Shown piece by piece: positions 1 to 6,596 of a stretch of DNA of 7,834 nucleotides; position 1 is the first letter of the stretch, and every line of letters starts with the position of its first letter. The notes under the pieces were generated by a model. The model was not told the origin of the DNA and ran no database searches. It saw only the letters and a list, made by a program, of their open reading frames with translations. The position numbers and the translations under genes were made by a program. The DNA comes from Flavobacteriales bacterium (GTDB lineage Bacteria > Bacteroidota > Bacteroidia > Flavobacteriales > Crocinitomicaceae). The stretch covers positions 1-7,834 of the forward strand of contig CANCEQ010000141.1 in NCBI GenBank assembly GCA_947375085.1, given 5' to 3'.

Positions 1-98
1 AGTGCACGGGAAACAATAACCGACATCGCATAATCGATGTATGCCGATTTCATTTCATCTTCAATATTAATCTGGATTATTCTTTCACCATCAGCCAT
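1..98 (-). CDS. gyrA: DNA gyrase subunit A, N-terminal fragment (runs off the left edge)
   Basis: Reading the minus strand from the ATG at 98 down to 1 gives 32 complete codons with no stop, starting MADGERIIQINIEDEMKSAY and continuing into YIDYAMSVIVSRA. That second block is the hallmark N-terminus of the type IIA topoisomerase A subunit, just before the winged-helix domain with the catalytic tyrosine, which lies outside the window. With GyrB the protein makes the cytoplasmic A2B2 gyrase that introduces negative supercoils using ATP. ParC is the main alternative, but the short acidic leader before YIDYAMSVIVSRA is typical of GyrA. The start is set by the lack of other plausible upstream starts and by the normal length of the leader. 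It is divergent from clpC across a 218-bp spacer. I could not find a convincing minus-strand promoter there; the best candidate, TACTTTCG at 160-153, has one mismatch in the -7 consensus and no -33 partner. Confidence 0.93.
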   Translation of the reverse strand, partial: MADGERIIQINIEDEMKSAYIDYAMSVIVSRA

Positions 99-261
99 AT
101 TGTCACATTTATTTTTTAACGCACAGTATTTGTACGGAGTTATTGCAAGGAACGAAAGTAGTTATAAAAACCCTTCTTGATTTAGGTTGGTTTTCAATTT
201 TACTAACAAAAATCTGTGGAAAATTGGTTTAATATGGAAGTTATTAACATTTTATTACTTT

Positions 262-269
262 TATATTTG
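262..269 (+). promoter_or_regulatory. Candidate clpC promoter -7 box
   Basis: TATATTTG is an exact match to the Bacteroidota -7 consensus TAnnTTTG and lies 47 bp before the clpC ATG. A matching TTG/TTTG -33 element is not present at the usual 17-23 bp upstream, so the call rests on the -7 box and its location. Transcription would start near 273-276 and give a leader of about 40 nt. No CIRCE or CtsR-like direct repeat of the kind that controls clpC in Firmicutes is visible. The rest of the 99-316 spacer holds only short AT palindromes (CTAATTAG at 277-284, TTAATTAA at 305-312) of doubtful meaning. Confidence 0.5.
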
Positions 270-316
270 TAATCTGCTAATTAGTGTTTATTTAGTAGCG
301 AAGATTAATTAAAGTT

Positions 317-2830
317 ATGGAAGCAAAATTTTCACCAAGAGTAAAGGATGTGATTAGTTATAGTCGCGAAGAAGCATTACGTTTAGGTAATGACTTTATT
401 GGTGTTGAGCATTTATTACTTGGTTTGATTAGAGAGGGGGATGGAAAAGCTATTCGAATTTTAAAAGAATTTCATTTAGACTTGGTTCAAATCCGTCAAG
501 AGGTTGAAAAAAACTTAACAAAATCTACTGTTAAATCTGTTCAACCACTAAATAACATTCCTTTAGTAAAACAAGCTGAAAAAGTATTGAAATTCACATA
601 CTTAGAAGCAAAAGTATTTAAAAGCCCTGTGATCGGGACTGAACATTTGTTATTATCTATTTTAAAAGACGAAGACAATGTTGCGTGCCGTATATTAAAT
701 AAATACGGTGTAATTTACGATAACGTGAAAGACGAATTAGAAACTATGAGAGACGAAAAAACAACTCCTAGAGCTGAATTCCCGGGTGGATCAGAAGAGG
801 AAAGCGAGTCATTTGCGGCTCAAAAGAAATCGGCAGACCCGAAATCTAAAACTCCTGTACTTGATAATTTTGGTCGTGATTTGACTAAAATGGCAGAGAT
901 GGGTAAACTTGATCCAATCGTTGGTAGAGATAAAGAAATCGAGCGTGTAAGCCAAATTCTTTCAAGAAGAAAGAAAAACAATCCTATATTAATTGGTGAA
1001 CCAGGAGTTGGGAAAAGTGCTGTTGCTGAAGGTTTAGCATTGAGAATTGTGCAACGTAAAGTTTCAAGAGTACTTTTTAGTAAAAGAGTTATTTCTTTGG
1101 ATTTAGCTTCTTTGGTTGCTGGAACTAAATATAGAGGTCAGTTTGAAGAAAGAATGAAAGCTGTAATGCAGGAAATTGAAAAAAATCCTGATATTATTTT
1201 ATTCATTGACGAAATTCATACTATTATAGGTGCTGGTGGTGCTAGTGGATCTTTAGATGCCGCGAACATGTTTAAACCTGCTTTGGCTCGTGGAGAACTT
1301 CAAGCAATTGGAGCTACAACATTGGATGAGTACCGTCAGTATATCGAAAAAGATGGAGCATTAGTTCGTCGTTTTCAAAAAGTAATTATTGAGCCAACTA
1401 CAGAAGAGGAAACAATTCAAATCTTGAATAATATCAAAGAAAGATATGAAGCACACCATTCTGTAACGTATACTCCTGAAGCAGTTGAAGCTTGTGTTAA
1501 ATTGACTGAACGTTATATTACAGACAGACATTTACCTGATAAAGCGATTGATGCATTGGACGAAGTTGGTTCTCGTGTACACATCACGAACATCAATGTT
1601 CCTTCTGAAATTACAGAAATAGAAAAAAGTATTGAAGAATTAAAAGATTTGAAAAACGAAGTGATCAAATCTCAACAATACGAAAAAGCTGCTGAATTAC
1701 GTGATAATGAGCGTAAATTACAAGAGCAATTAGAAATAGCAAACAAAAAATGGGACGATGAGTCAAAAGCGAATCGTGTTATGGTAACAGAAGAAAATGT
1801 TGCTGAAGTTGTTTCTATGATGTGTGGAATTCCTGTAACTAAAATTACTGCTGGAGAAAGTGGTAAATTAGCGAAAATGACGGAAGAATTAACTGGAAAA
1901 GTTATCGGTCAGGATGAAGCAGTTATCAAAGTTGTGAAAGCAATTCAAAGAAGTAGAGCTGGATTAAAAGATCCAAACAAACCAATCGGTTCGTTCTTCT
2001 TCCTAGGGCCTACAGGTGTTGGTAAAACGCAATTAGCAAAAGTTTTAGCGAAATACTTATTTGACTCAGAAGATTCATTGATTCGTATCGATATGTCTGA
2101 GTTCATGGAAAAATTCTCTATCTCTCGTTTAGTTGGAGCGCCTCCGGGATACGTTGGTTATGAAGAAGGTGGACAATTAACTGAAAAAGTTAGAAGAAAA
2201 CCATATTCAATCGTTCTTTTAGATGAGATTGAAAAAGCACATCCAGATGTTTTCAATTTGTTATTACAAGTTTTAGATGATGGTCACATGACAGATGGTT
2301 TAGGTCGTAAAATCGACTTCAAAAACACAATCATCATTATGACTTCTAACATCGGAGCTCGTCAATTAGCTGAATTCGGAACTGGTGTTGGTTTTGGAAC
2401 TAAATCTCAAGCGGATCAGGTAGTTGAAAATTCTAAAACAGTGATTCAGAATGCATTGAGAAAAGCTTTCTCTCCAGAGTTCTTGAACCGTGTTGATGAT
2501 ATGATTATTTTCCATTCATTGAAACGTGAGGATATTCACAAAATCATCGATCTTGAATTGTCTAAATTATACGGACGATTAACTAGTTTAGGTTACTCAA
2601 TTGAAATGACTGAAAAAGCAAAAGATTTCATTTGCGATAAAGGTTATGATGAGAAATTTGGAGCTAGACCATTAAAAAGAGCAATTCAAAAATTCATCGA
2701 AGATCCTTTAGCTGAAGAGATTGTAAAATCTAATTTAAATGAAGGAGATAAGATTTTATTAGATTTAGAAGAAGGAGCACAAGAGTTGAAAGTTTCTATC
2801 GAAAAACCGAAAAAATCAAAGTCGAAATAA
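317..2830 (+). CDS. clpC: ClpC-type ATP-dependent Clp protease ATP-binding subunit (Hsp100 unfoldase)
   Basis: 837 aa, normal full length for ClpC. The protein is a cytoplasmic hexameric AAA+ unfoldase that threads substrates into the ClpP peptidase. Residues about 4-143 hold two Clp N-terminal repeats (GVEHLLLGLI and GTEHLLLSIL). AAA1 has Walker A GEPGVGKS at 227-234, pore loop KYRG at 271-274 and Walker B D298/E299. A UVR-type helical segment around residues 445-480 (QYEKAAELRDNE) sits where ClpB carries its much longer middle domain, which favours ClpC over ClpB. AAA2 has Walker A GPTGVGKT at 564-571, pore loop GYVG at 611-614 and Walker B D636/E637. A VGF tripeptide at 691-693 fits the ClpP-docking loop, so this should be a protease partner and not a disaggregase. 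All catalytic residues look intact. The tail is lysine-rich. The start has no clear Shine-Dalgarno site (AAAGTT directly before ATG) but opens straight into the conserved N-domain. The gene has its own terminator and is probably monocistronic. Partner clpP and any adaptor are not in the window. Confidence 0.95.
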   Translation: MEAKFSPRVKDVISYSREEALRLGNDFIGVEHLLLGLIREGDGKAIRILKEFHLDLVQIRQEVEKNLTKSTVKSVQPLNNIPLVKQAEKVLKFTYLEAKVFKSPVIGTEHLLLSILKDEDNVACRILNKYGVIYDNVKDELETMRDEKTTPRAEFPGGSEEESESFAAQKKSADPKSKTPVLDNFGRDLTKMAEMGKLDPIVGRDKEIERVSQILSRRKKNNPILIGEPGVGKSAVAEGLALRIVQRKVSRVLFSKRVISLDLASLVAGTKYRGQFEERMKAVMQEIEKNPDIILFIDEIHTIIGAGGASGSLDAANMFKPALARGELQAIGATTLDEYRQYIEKDGALVRRFQKVIIEPTTEEETIQILNNIKERYEAHHSVTYTPEAVEACVKLTERYITDRHLPDKAIDALDEVGSRVHITNINVPSEITEIEKSIEELKDLKNEVIKSQQYEKAAELRDNERKLQEQLEIANKKWDDESKANRVMVTEENVAEVVSMMCGIPVTKITAGESGKLAKMTEELTGKVIGQDEAVIKVVKAIQRSRAGLKDPNKPIGSFFFLGPTGVGKTQLAKVLAKYLFDSEDSLIRIDMSEFMEKFSISRLVGAPPGYVGYEEGGQLTEKVRRKPYSIVLLDEIEKAHPDVFNLLLQVLDDGHMTDGLGRKIDFKNTIIIMTSNIGARQLAEFGTGVGFGTKSQADQVVENSKTVIQNALRKAFSPEFLNRVDDMIIFHSLKREDIHKIIDLELSKLYGRLTSLGYSIEMTEKAKDFICDKGYDEKFGARPLKRAIQKFIEDPLAEEIVKSNLNEGDKILLDLEEGAQELKVSIEKPKKSKSK

Positions 2831-2848
2831 TTTTTAAAATTTAATAGT

Positions 2849-2874
2849 AAGGGGGATTCGTCCCCCTTTTTTTT
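2849..2874 (+). terminator. Strong intrinsic terminator of clpC
   Basis: AAGGGGGA (2849-2856) pairs perfectly with TCCCCCTT (2861-2868) around a TTCG loop, giving an 8-bp stem with a five-G:C core followed by an uninterrupted run of eight T. It begins 18 bp after the clpC stop codon. The upstream flank has no A-run, so it works in the plus direction only. The T-run ends two bases before the ATG of the next gene. Confidence 0.95.
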
Positions 2875-2876
2875 GT

Positions 2877-3704
2877 ATGAAAAAATTAGCAATCTTTTTT
2901 TATATTTTCCATTTAAGTTATTGCTTTGGAAAAGAAATTCAATCTATTCCAATTCCTTCTCATTTCTATGTGAATAATGGAAGGAAAGATTTTGGTCAAA
3001 TTTTTAAACAAAGTGATGAGTTATCAAATACAATTGAAGAATTGTTTAATAAAGATAGACTAGATCATGAATTAACGAAAGCATATGATTTAAATGCTAC
3101 ATTTTCAAATTATTGGGATCAAAATAAATCATATTGGTTTGAATGTGATTTGAATAAAGATGGTGTTAATGAATTACTGTTTACCGATAATTCTAATGAT
3201 AAAAAACCAGTCGATTGTAAAACTGAAATTTATTATAAACTAAAAGGTGAATATAAATTAATGTACAAAGAAGCAGGAATTTTCACCTCTTATAAAATTC
3301 ATTCAAACACGAAAGAAGTTGTTCTTTTTCATCACCGTTTTCCTTGTTGTTCTTCTCAGAGTAATAATGTTGATGTTCTAAGAATAGTTCGAGGAGAGGT
3401 AAAAATTAAAAGAAAATATTTTATAGCTAGTGAAAAAAAGAATCTTAAAATTACATTTCCAAAATCAGTAAAGTACACCTCTCATTTTCAAACTTTACAG
3501 AAAGAACAAATTATCTTCTGGGAAAGAAATCAAAATGCCGGAATTTGTTCGTTTCCTAAAAATTCAACTTATAAATTATTAGCAAAAATGAATGGTTGGA
3601 AATATGTCGAGATGTTTGAATTTCCTGTTAAATCGAGTAGAATTTCACCATTAATCAATATTGATAATTTTCAGGAAATCCATATTTACGGATGGATTAA
3701 ATAA
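2877..3704 (+). CDS. Secreted protein of unknown function with an acidic DxNxDG loop
   Basis: 275 aa; I do not recognise the family. Residues 1 to about 18 form a signal peptide: MKK, a hydrophobic stretch, then CFG-KE. Cys16 follows LSY, a poor lipobox because Tyr precedes the Cys, so export as a soluble periplasmic or surface protein is likelier than lipidation, though not certain. At 91-99 DLNKDGVNE resembles the calcium-binding DxDxDG loops of FG-GAP/VCBS-like and EF-hand-like repeats, but only one copy is seen. A CC pair at 157-158 in FPCCSSQ and further cysteines suggest disulfides or a metal site. The mature part is beta-rich and Lys-rich; there is no internal membrane segment and no C-terminal T9SS sorting domain. 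The ATG at 2877 is chosen because it gives the signal peptide and the next Met is about 117 codons on. There is no Shine-Dalgarno site and no recognisable promoter; the clpC terminator abuts the start, so expression may depend on read-through. Confidence 0.8.
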   Translation: MKKLAIFFYIFHLSYCFGKEIQSIPIPSHFYVNNGRKDFGQIFKQSDELSNTIEELFNKDRLDHELTKAYDLNATFSNYWDQNKSYWFECDLNKDGVNELLFTDNSNDKKPVDCKTEIYYKLKGEYKLMYKEAGIFTSYKIHSNTKEVVLFHHRFPCCSSQSNNVDVLRIVRGEVKIKRKYFIASEKKNLKITFPKSVKYTSHFQTLQKEQIIFWERNQNAGICSFPKNSTYKLLAKMNGWKYVEMFEFPVKSSRISPLINIDNFQEIHIYGWIK

Positions 3705-3720
3705 AAAACTTCTTTAAATG

Positions 3721-3784
3721 AAAAAGAGAGAGAACGGGCGTCCTCTCTCTTTTCCTTAATCAACCTAACCTAACCACCTAAATC
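3721..3784 (-). ncRNA. Candidate small RNA of about 64 nt (hairpin-terminated, antisense to no gene)
   Basis: Three signals line up on the minus strand. A promoter (TTTG, 21 bp, TATATTTG) ends at 3789. A 5' segment of about 30 nt has repeated GGTTA/TTAGGT units (TTAGGTGGTTAGGTTAGGTT) and looks unpaired. A long hairpin is then followed by five T (3725-3721). In the minus-strand RNA the stem is AAAAGAGAGAGGAC with GUUCUCUCUCUUUU, 14 bp including one G-U wobble, closed by a GCCC loop. On the plus strand the wobble becomes an A-C mismatch, so the fold favours minus. I see no open reading frame that could explain this stretch. It might match a catalogued Bacteroidota RNA such as the Flavo-1 motif, but I cannot confirm that from memory. 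The 5' end is inferred from promoter spacing and may be off by a few bases. Confidence 0.6.
3722..3753 (+). terminator. Hairpin terminator downstream of the secreted-protein gene
   Basis: AAAAGAGAGAG (3722-3732) pairs with CTCTCTCTTTT (3743-3753), an 11-bp stem 17 bp past the stop codon at 3704. The plus-strand T-tract is short and interrupted (TTTTCCTT), and an A-C mismatch sits inside the apex (A3733/C3742). It can end the rightward transcript, but the same DNA forms a better hairpin and T-tract on the minus strand, where I call it as the end of a small RNA. Confidence 0.7.
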
Positions 3785-3810
3785 ATAACAAATATACAGT
3801 TATTTGTTAT
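3785..3810. repeat. Perfect 10-bp inverted repeat over the small RNA promoter
   Basis: ATAACAAATA (3785-3794) and TATTTGTTAT (3801-3810) are exact reverse complements separated by TACAGT. The dyad covers the -7 box, the probable start site and half of the -33/-7 spacer of the minus-strand promoter. That placement would suit a repressor operator. The stem is AT-only apart from two pairs and lacks a T-tract, so it is not a terminator. Confidence 0.7.
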
Positions 3811-3821
3811 AAAAATCCAAA
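3789..3821 (-). promoter_or_regulatory. Minus-strand promoter for the candidate small RNA
   Basis: Read on the minus strand, TTTG (3821-3818) is followed after 21 bp by TATATTTG (3796-3789), a full match to the Bacteroidota -33/-7 arrangement. A start near 3784-3783 would produce an RNA running into the hairpin at 3721-3753. No leftward protein-coding gene lies downstream, so the promoter makes sense only for a non-coding transcript or antisense RNA. Confidence 0.6.
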
Positions 3822-3864
3822 TATAAAAAGAGGAATTTTTCAAAAAATCGACAGAATTCATTTT

Positions 3865-3876
3865 TTCATATATGAA
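3865..3876. repeat. 12-bp perfect palindrome upstream of the VWA gene
   Basis: TTCATATATGAA reads the same on both strands and lies about 90 bp before the VWA start. It could be an operator, but AT-rich palindromes of this size arise by chance. The remaining part of the 3811-3966 gap is AT-rich with no full TTTG/TAnnTTTG promoter; TAACTTCG at 3951-3958 is a one-mismatch -7 box but would leave almost no leader. Confidence 0.3.
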
Positions 3877-3966
3877 TCAATAGAATTAACTAACGAATTT
3901 TGAAGATATTTAGAATCAAATTATTCAATCTCATTTTCTGATATTTTTATTAACTTCGTAAAAGTT

Positions 3967-6048
3967 ATGCGTTTTATATCTGATATTTCAATTTGGTGGT
4001 TAATTCCTTGGTTAGGAGTTAGTTTATTACTTTCATTTTATTTATATAAAAATGAGAAATGGGTTTCAGAATTAAAGAAATCTTGGCAATTCACTTTAAA
4101 AGGTTTGCGTGCTTTCGGATTGTTTTTAATTGGCGTTTTATTAATCGGTTTACTTTTTGAAGCTGTTGATTATAGAATTGAAAAACCAATTTTCATAACA
4201 CTAGTCGATAATTCGTCATCAATGAAGAATTACAAAGATAGTGCGAAAGTAAAATCTACAATCGAAAATTTCAATTCACAACTAAAAGAGAAATATGGAG
4301 ATCGTTTTGATTTTGTAAATTACACTTCTGGTTCGGAAGTAGTTGAAAACGGAGTAGTTAATTTTAAACAATCTACCTCAAATTTATCAGAAGGTTTTGA
4401 GGTAATTCGTTCCACTTATTACAATCGAAATATTGGAGGAATCGCATTCTTTTCTGATGGAAATTTTAATACAGGCTCAAGTCCAATTTACAGTGCTGAA
4501 AAAATTAATTTGACACCGATATTTACAGTTGGAGTAGGTGATACAATTCCGAAAAAGGATCAATATATCAAAGATGTCGCTAGTAATGAGATCGCTTTTT
4601 TAAAGAACAAATTTCCGGTAGAAGTAGATGTTGAAGCAGTTAAAATAGGGAAGGGCAATGCTACGGTTTCCGTTTCCTCAAATGGTCGAACAATTGCTTC
4701 TCAATCTGTTAATTTTTCTAACGGAATCTACGATTATAAACATGTTTCATTTTTATTAGATGCTACAAAAATTGGTCATCAACGGTATACGGTTTCTGTT
4801 TCGAAAGCTCAAAATGAATACAATTACATTAATAATTCGAGAAGTTTCTATATTGAAATTGTAGATGCAAGAAGTAAAGTTTTAGTTTTAGGCGGAGCTC
4901 CTCATCCTGATTTATCTGCAATTAAAAGTGTAATTGAAAAAGATGAAAATTTAGAAGTTGTTTCGAAATTGACAAAGGATTGGGATCGAGATTTGAAAAA
5001 GGTGGATTTGATTATCTGGCATGAACCAGGAATTCAGTTTGATAAATCGATTCAGCAGAAAATCGAAGATGCTAAGATTCCTGTATTGTATTGTGTAGGT
5101 CCAAATACTTCTAATTCAGTACTTCAAAGTTTACCGATTGGAATGAGTATCAATGGAGGGAATCAAACAGATGAAGTGCAAGCTAAGCTGAATAGCGGTT
5201 TTCAACAATTTGAAATTTCAACTGAATTGCAGGCGGCATTGAATTATTTCCCGCCATTAAAAACAAAGTTTGGGGATGTTAAGTTAAATTCTGGAAACGA
5301 TATTCTTCTTTATCAACGAATTGGTACGATTCAAAAAAATGACCCAATGCTATTTTTTGGATTGAATAAAAATACGAAATATGGTGTTTTAGTAGGAGAG
5401 GGTATTTGGAAATGGAAAATGAATGAATTCGTTCGAACCCATGAACAAAAAAACTTTACTGAATTTCTTCAAAAAATCACACAGTATTTAGTGGTAAAAC
5501 AAAATTCATCTTCGTTACGCATTACTACACCTAAAACGTTTACTAAAGATGATGATGTAATTATAAAAGCAGAATTTTACAATGCTTCACTGGAATTAAT
5601 TACCACTCCAAAAATTGATTTTGTGTTGAAAAATGAAAAAAATAAAATTTCGAAACACGAATTTGGAGCAACAGGTAATTTTTATAAATTATCATTAGGG
5701 AAGTTAAAAGTAGGGAAATATGAATGGACCGCTACTTGTAAACACAATGGTAAAACCTATTCTAAATCAGGTGTTTTTGTTGTAGAAGACGTTTTATTAG
5801 AAAGTTTAGATTCACGAGCGGATCATTCGCTTTTAAATCAAATTGCTACTAATTCAAACGGGAAATTTTACGAATTGAAGAATACACAGCAATTAATAAA
5901 TGATATTGAAAACAGAAAGGATATTGTTGAAATGAGTTATCGTGAAGCTTCATTTAATGATCTTATTGACTATAAAATAATCTTCTTATTACTTGTTCTG
6001 ATTTTTGGGTTAGAATGGTTTTTAAGACGTTGGTTTGGAGCTTACTAG
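3967..6048 (+). CDS. Membrane-anchored von Willebrand factor A domain protein (BatA-like architecture)
   Basis: 693 aa. Two N-terminal membrane helices (about 10-27 and 48-66) are followed by a VWA domain (about 74-200). The metal-ion-dependent adhesion site is largely intact: D81-N-S83-S-S85, a TSNL segment at 137-140 in place of the usual TDL, and SDG at 163-165. Residues about 300-400 (VLVLGGAPHPD to VDLIIWHEPG and PVLYCVGP) resemble the glutamine-amidotransferase-like fold often attached to VWA proteins in this phylum, without a visible catalytic Cys. A beta-rich, Ig-like region (about 515-610) precedes a last membrane helix (about 670-686) ending in RRW. The layout predicts an inner-membrane protein with most of its mass in the periplasm, probably a metal-dependent protein-protein scaffold; the partner is unknown. 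The ATG at 3967 gives the hydrophobic start and shares an AAAGTT-ATG context with clpC. The phosphoesterase gene follows after 8 nt, so they are likely co-transcribed. No MoxR or other Bat genes lie beside it. Confidence 0.88.
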   Translation: MRFISDISIWWLIPWLGVSLLLSFYLYKNEKWVSELKKSWQFTLKGLRAFGLFLIGVLLIGLLFEAVDYRIEKPIFITLVDNSSSMKNYKDSAKVKSTIENFNSQLKEKYGDRFDFVNYTSGSEVVENGVVNFKQSTSNLSEGFEVIRSTYYNRNIGGIAFFSDGNFNTGSSPIYSAEKINLTPIFTVGVGDTIPKKDQYIKDVASNEIAFLKNKFPVEVDVEAVKIGKGNATVSVSSNGRTIASQSVNFSNGIYDYKHVSFLLDATKIGHQRYTVSVSKAQNEYNYINNSRSFYIEIVDARSKVLVLGGAPHPDLSAIKSVIEKDENLEVVSKLTKDWDRDLKKVDLIIWHEPGIQFDKSIQQKIEDAKIPVLYCVGPNTSNSVLQSLPIGMSINGGNQTDEVQAKLNSGFQQFEISTELQAALNYFPPLKTKFGDVKLNSGNDILLYQRIGTIQKNDPMLFFGLNKNTKYGVLVGEGIWKWKMNEFVRTHEQKNFTEFLQKITQYLVVKQNSSSLRITTPKTFTKDDDVIIKAEFYNASLELITTPKIDFVLKNEKNKISKHEFGATGNFYKLSLGKLKVGKYEWTATCKHNGKTYSKSGVFVVEDVLLESLDSRADHSLLNQIATNSNGKFYELKNTQQLINDIENRKDIVEMSYREASFNDLIDYKIIFLLLVLIFGLEWFLRRWFGAY

Positions 6049-6052
6049 GAAG
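6047..6052 (+). promoter_or_regulatory. Shine-Dalgarno-like site overlapping the VWA stop codon
   Basis: AGGAAG lies across the TAG stop of the VWA gene and ends 4 nt before the ATG at 6057. It is one of the few purine-rich ribosome sites in the window and supports the 6057 start and translational coupling of the two genes. Confidence 0.5.
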
Positions 6053-6056
6053 TTAA

Positions 6057-6554
6057 ATGAAAAGAATAGGTTTACTTTCCGATACACATAGTTATCTTGA
6101 TCCAAAAGTCTACTCGTACTTTGAAGAAGTGGATGAAATTTGGCATGCAGGAGATGTTGGTTCATTAGATGTTATTGACGAATTACGGAAATTTAAACCA
6201 CTTAGAGGTGTTTACGGAAACATTGATGATTACTCCATTCGAAGAGAATTCCCTGAATTTGATCGTTTTTTTTGTGAAGATGTAGAAGTATTGATGACTC
6301 ATATCGGAGGTCGACCAGGGAAATATTCAAAACCTGCATTAGATGAATTGAATAAAGGAAATCCTAAATTATTTATTTGTGGTCATTCTCATATTCTATT
6401 GGTTAAAATGGATCCTGCTAGAAATATGCTGTGCATGAACCCTGGAGCATGTGGAATAAAAGGTTTTCACTCTGTAAAAACATTGATTCGTTTTTCAATT
6501 ACCGGAGATAGAATTCACGATTTGGAAGTTATCGAAATAGGTAAGAGAATTTAA
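6057..6554 (+). CDS. YfcE-family metallophosphoesterase
   Basis: 165 aa, the usual size for the small YfcE/MJ0936 phosphodiesterase family. All metal-binding blocks of the calcineurin-like fold are present in order: SDTH with D9 and H11, HAGDVGS with D33, YGNID with N55, MTHIGG with H82, and CGHSH with H110 and H112, followed by the family's NPGACG near the C-terminus. These residues hold a two-metal centre (often Mn) that hydrolyses phosphodiester bonds; members act on model substrates in vitro and the physiological substrate is generally unknown. The protein is cytoplasmic, with no signal peptide or membrane helix. It starts 8 nt after the VWA gene with a Shine-Dalgarno-like site, so an operon with that gene is likely; porQ starts 42 nt downstream with no terminator between, so the transcript may continue. 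Nothing is missing or truncated. Confidence 0.94.
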   Translation: MKRIGLLSDTHSYLDPKVYSYFEEVDEIWHAGDVGSLDVIDELRKFKPLRGVYGNIDDYSIRREFPEFDRFFCEDVEVLMTHIGGRPGKYSKPALDELNKGNPKLFICGHSHILLVKMDPARNMLCMNPGACGIKGFHSVKTLIRFSITGDRIHDLEVIEIGKRI

Positions 6555-6596
6555 GGAAGAAAATAAAAACGATTTTTTGTCGTTATTGAAAATTGT

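Noticed and set aside
153..160. TACTTTCG on the minus strand as the gyrA -7 box
   Set aside because: One mismatch to TAnnTTTG and no TTG at 17-23 bp upstream, so support is too weak for a feature.
178..190. TGATTTAGGT shared between the gyrA-clpC spacer and the candidate small RNA
   Set aside because: A ten-base match is expected about once by chance when a 64-nt stretch is compared with both strands of this window.
2686..2892. 68-codon open frame on the minus strand over the end of clpC
   Set aside because: It is the antisense shadow of the Lys-rich clpC tail and passes through the terminator; low-complexity product and no start signals.
3762..3783. CCTAA-type short tandem repeats as a CRISPR or satellite
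   Set aside because: Only two or three imperfect units with no spacers; better explained as part of the candidate small RNA.
3951..3958. TAACTTCG as a -7 box for the VWA gene
   Set aside because: One mismatch, no -33 partner, and it would leave a leader of only a few bases before the ATG at 3967.
6568..6584. AACGA/TCGTT hairpin before porQ with a T-run
   Set aside because: Only 5 bp, and the T-run is in the loop and not after the stem, so it is not a convincing terminator.
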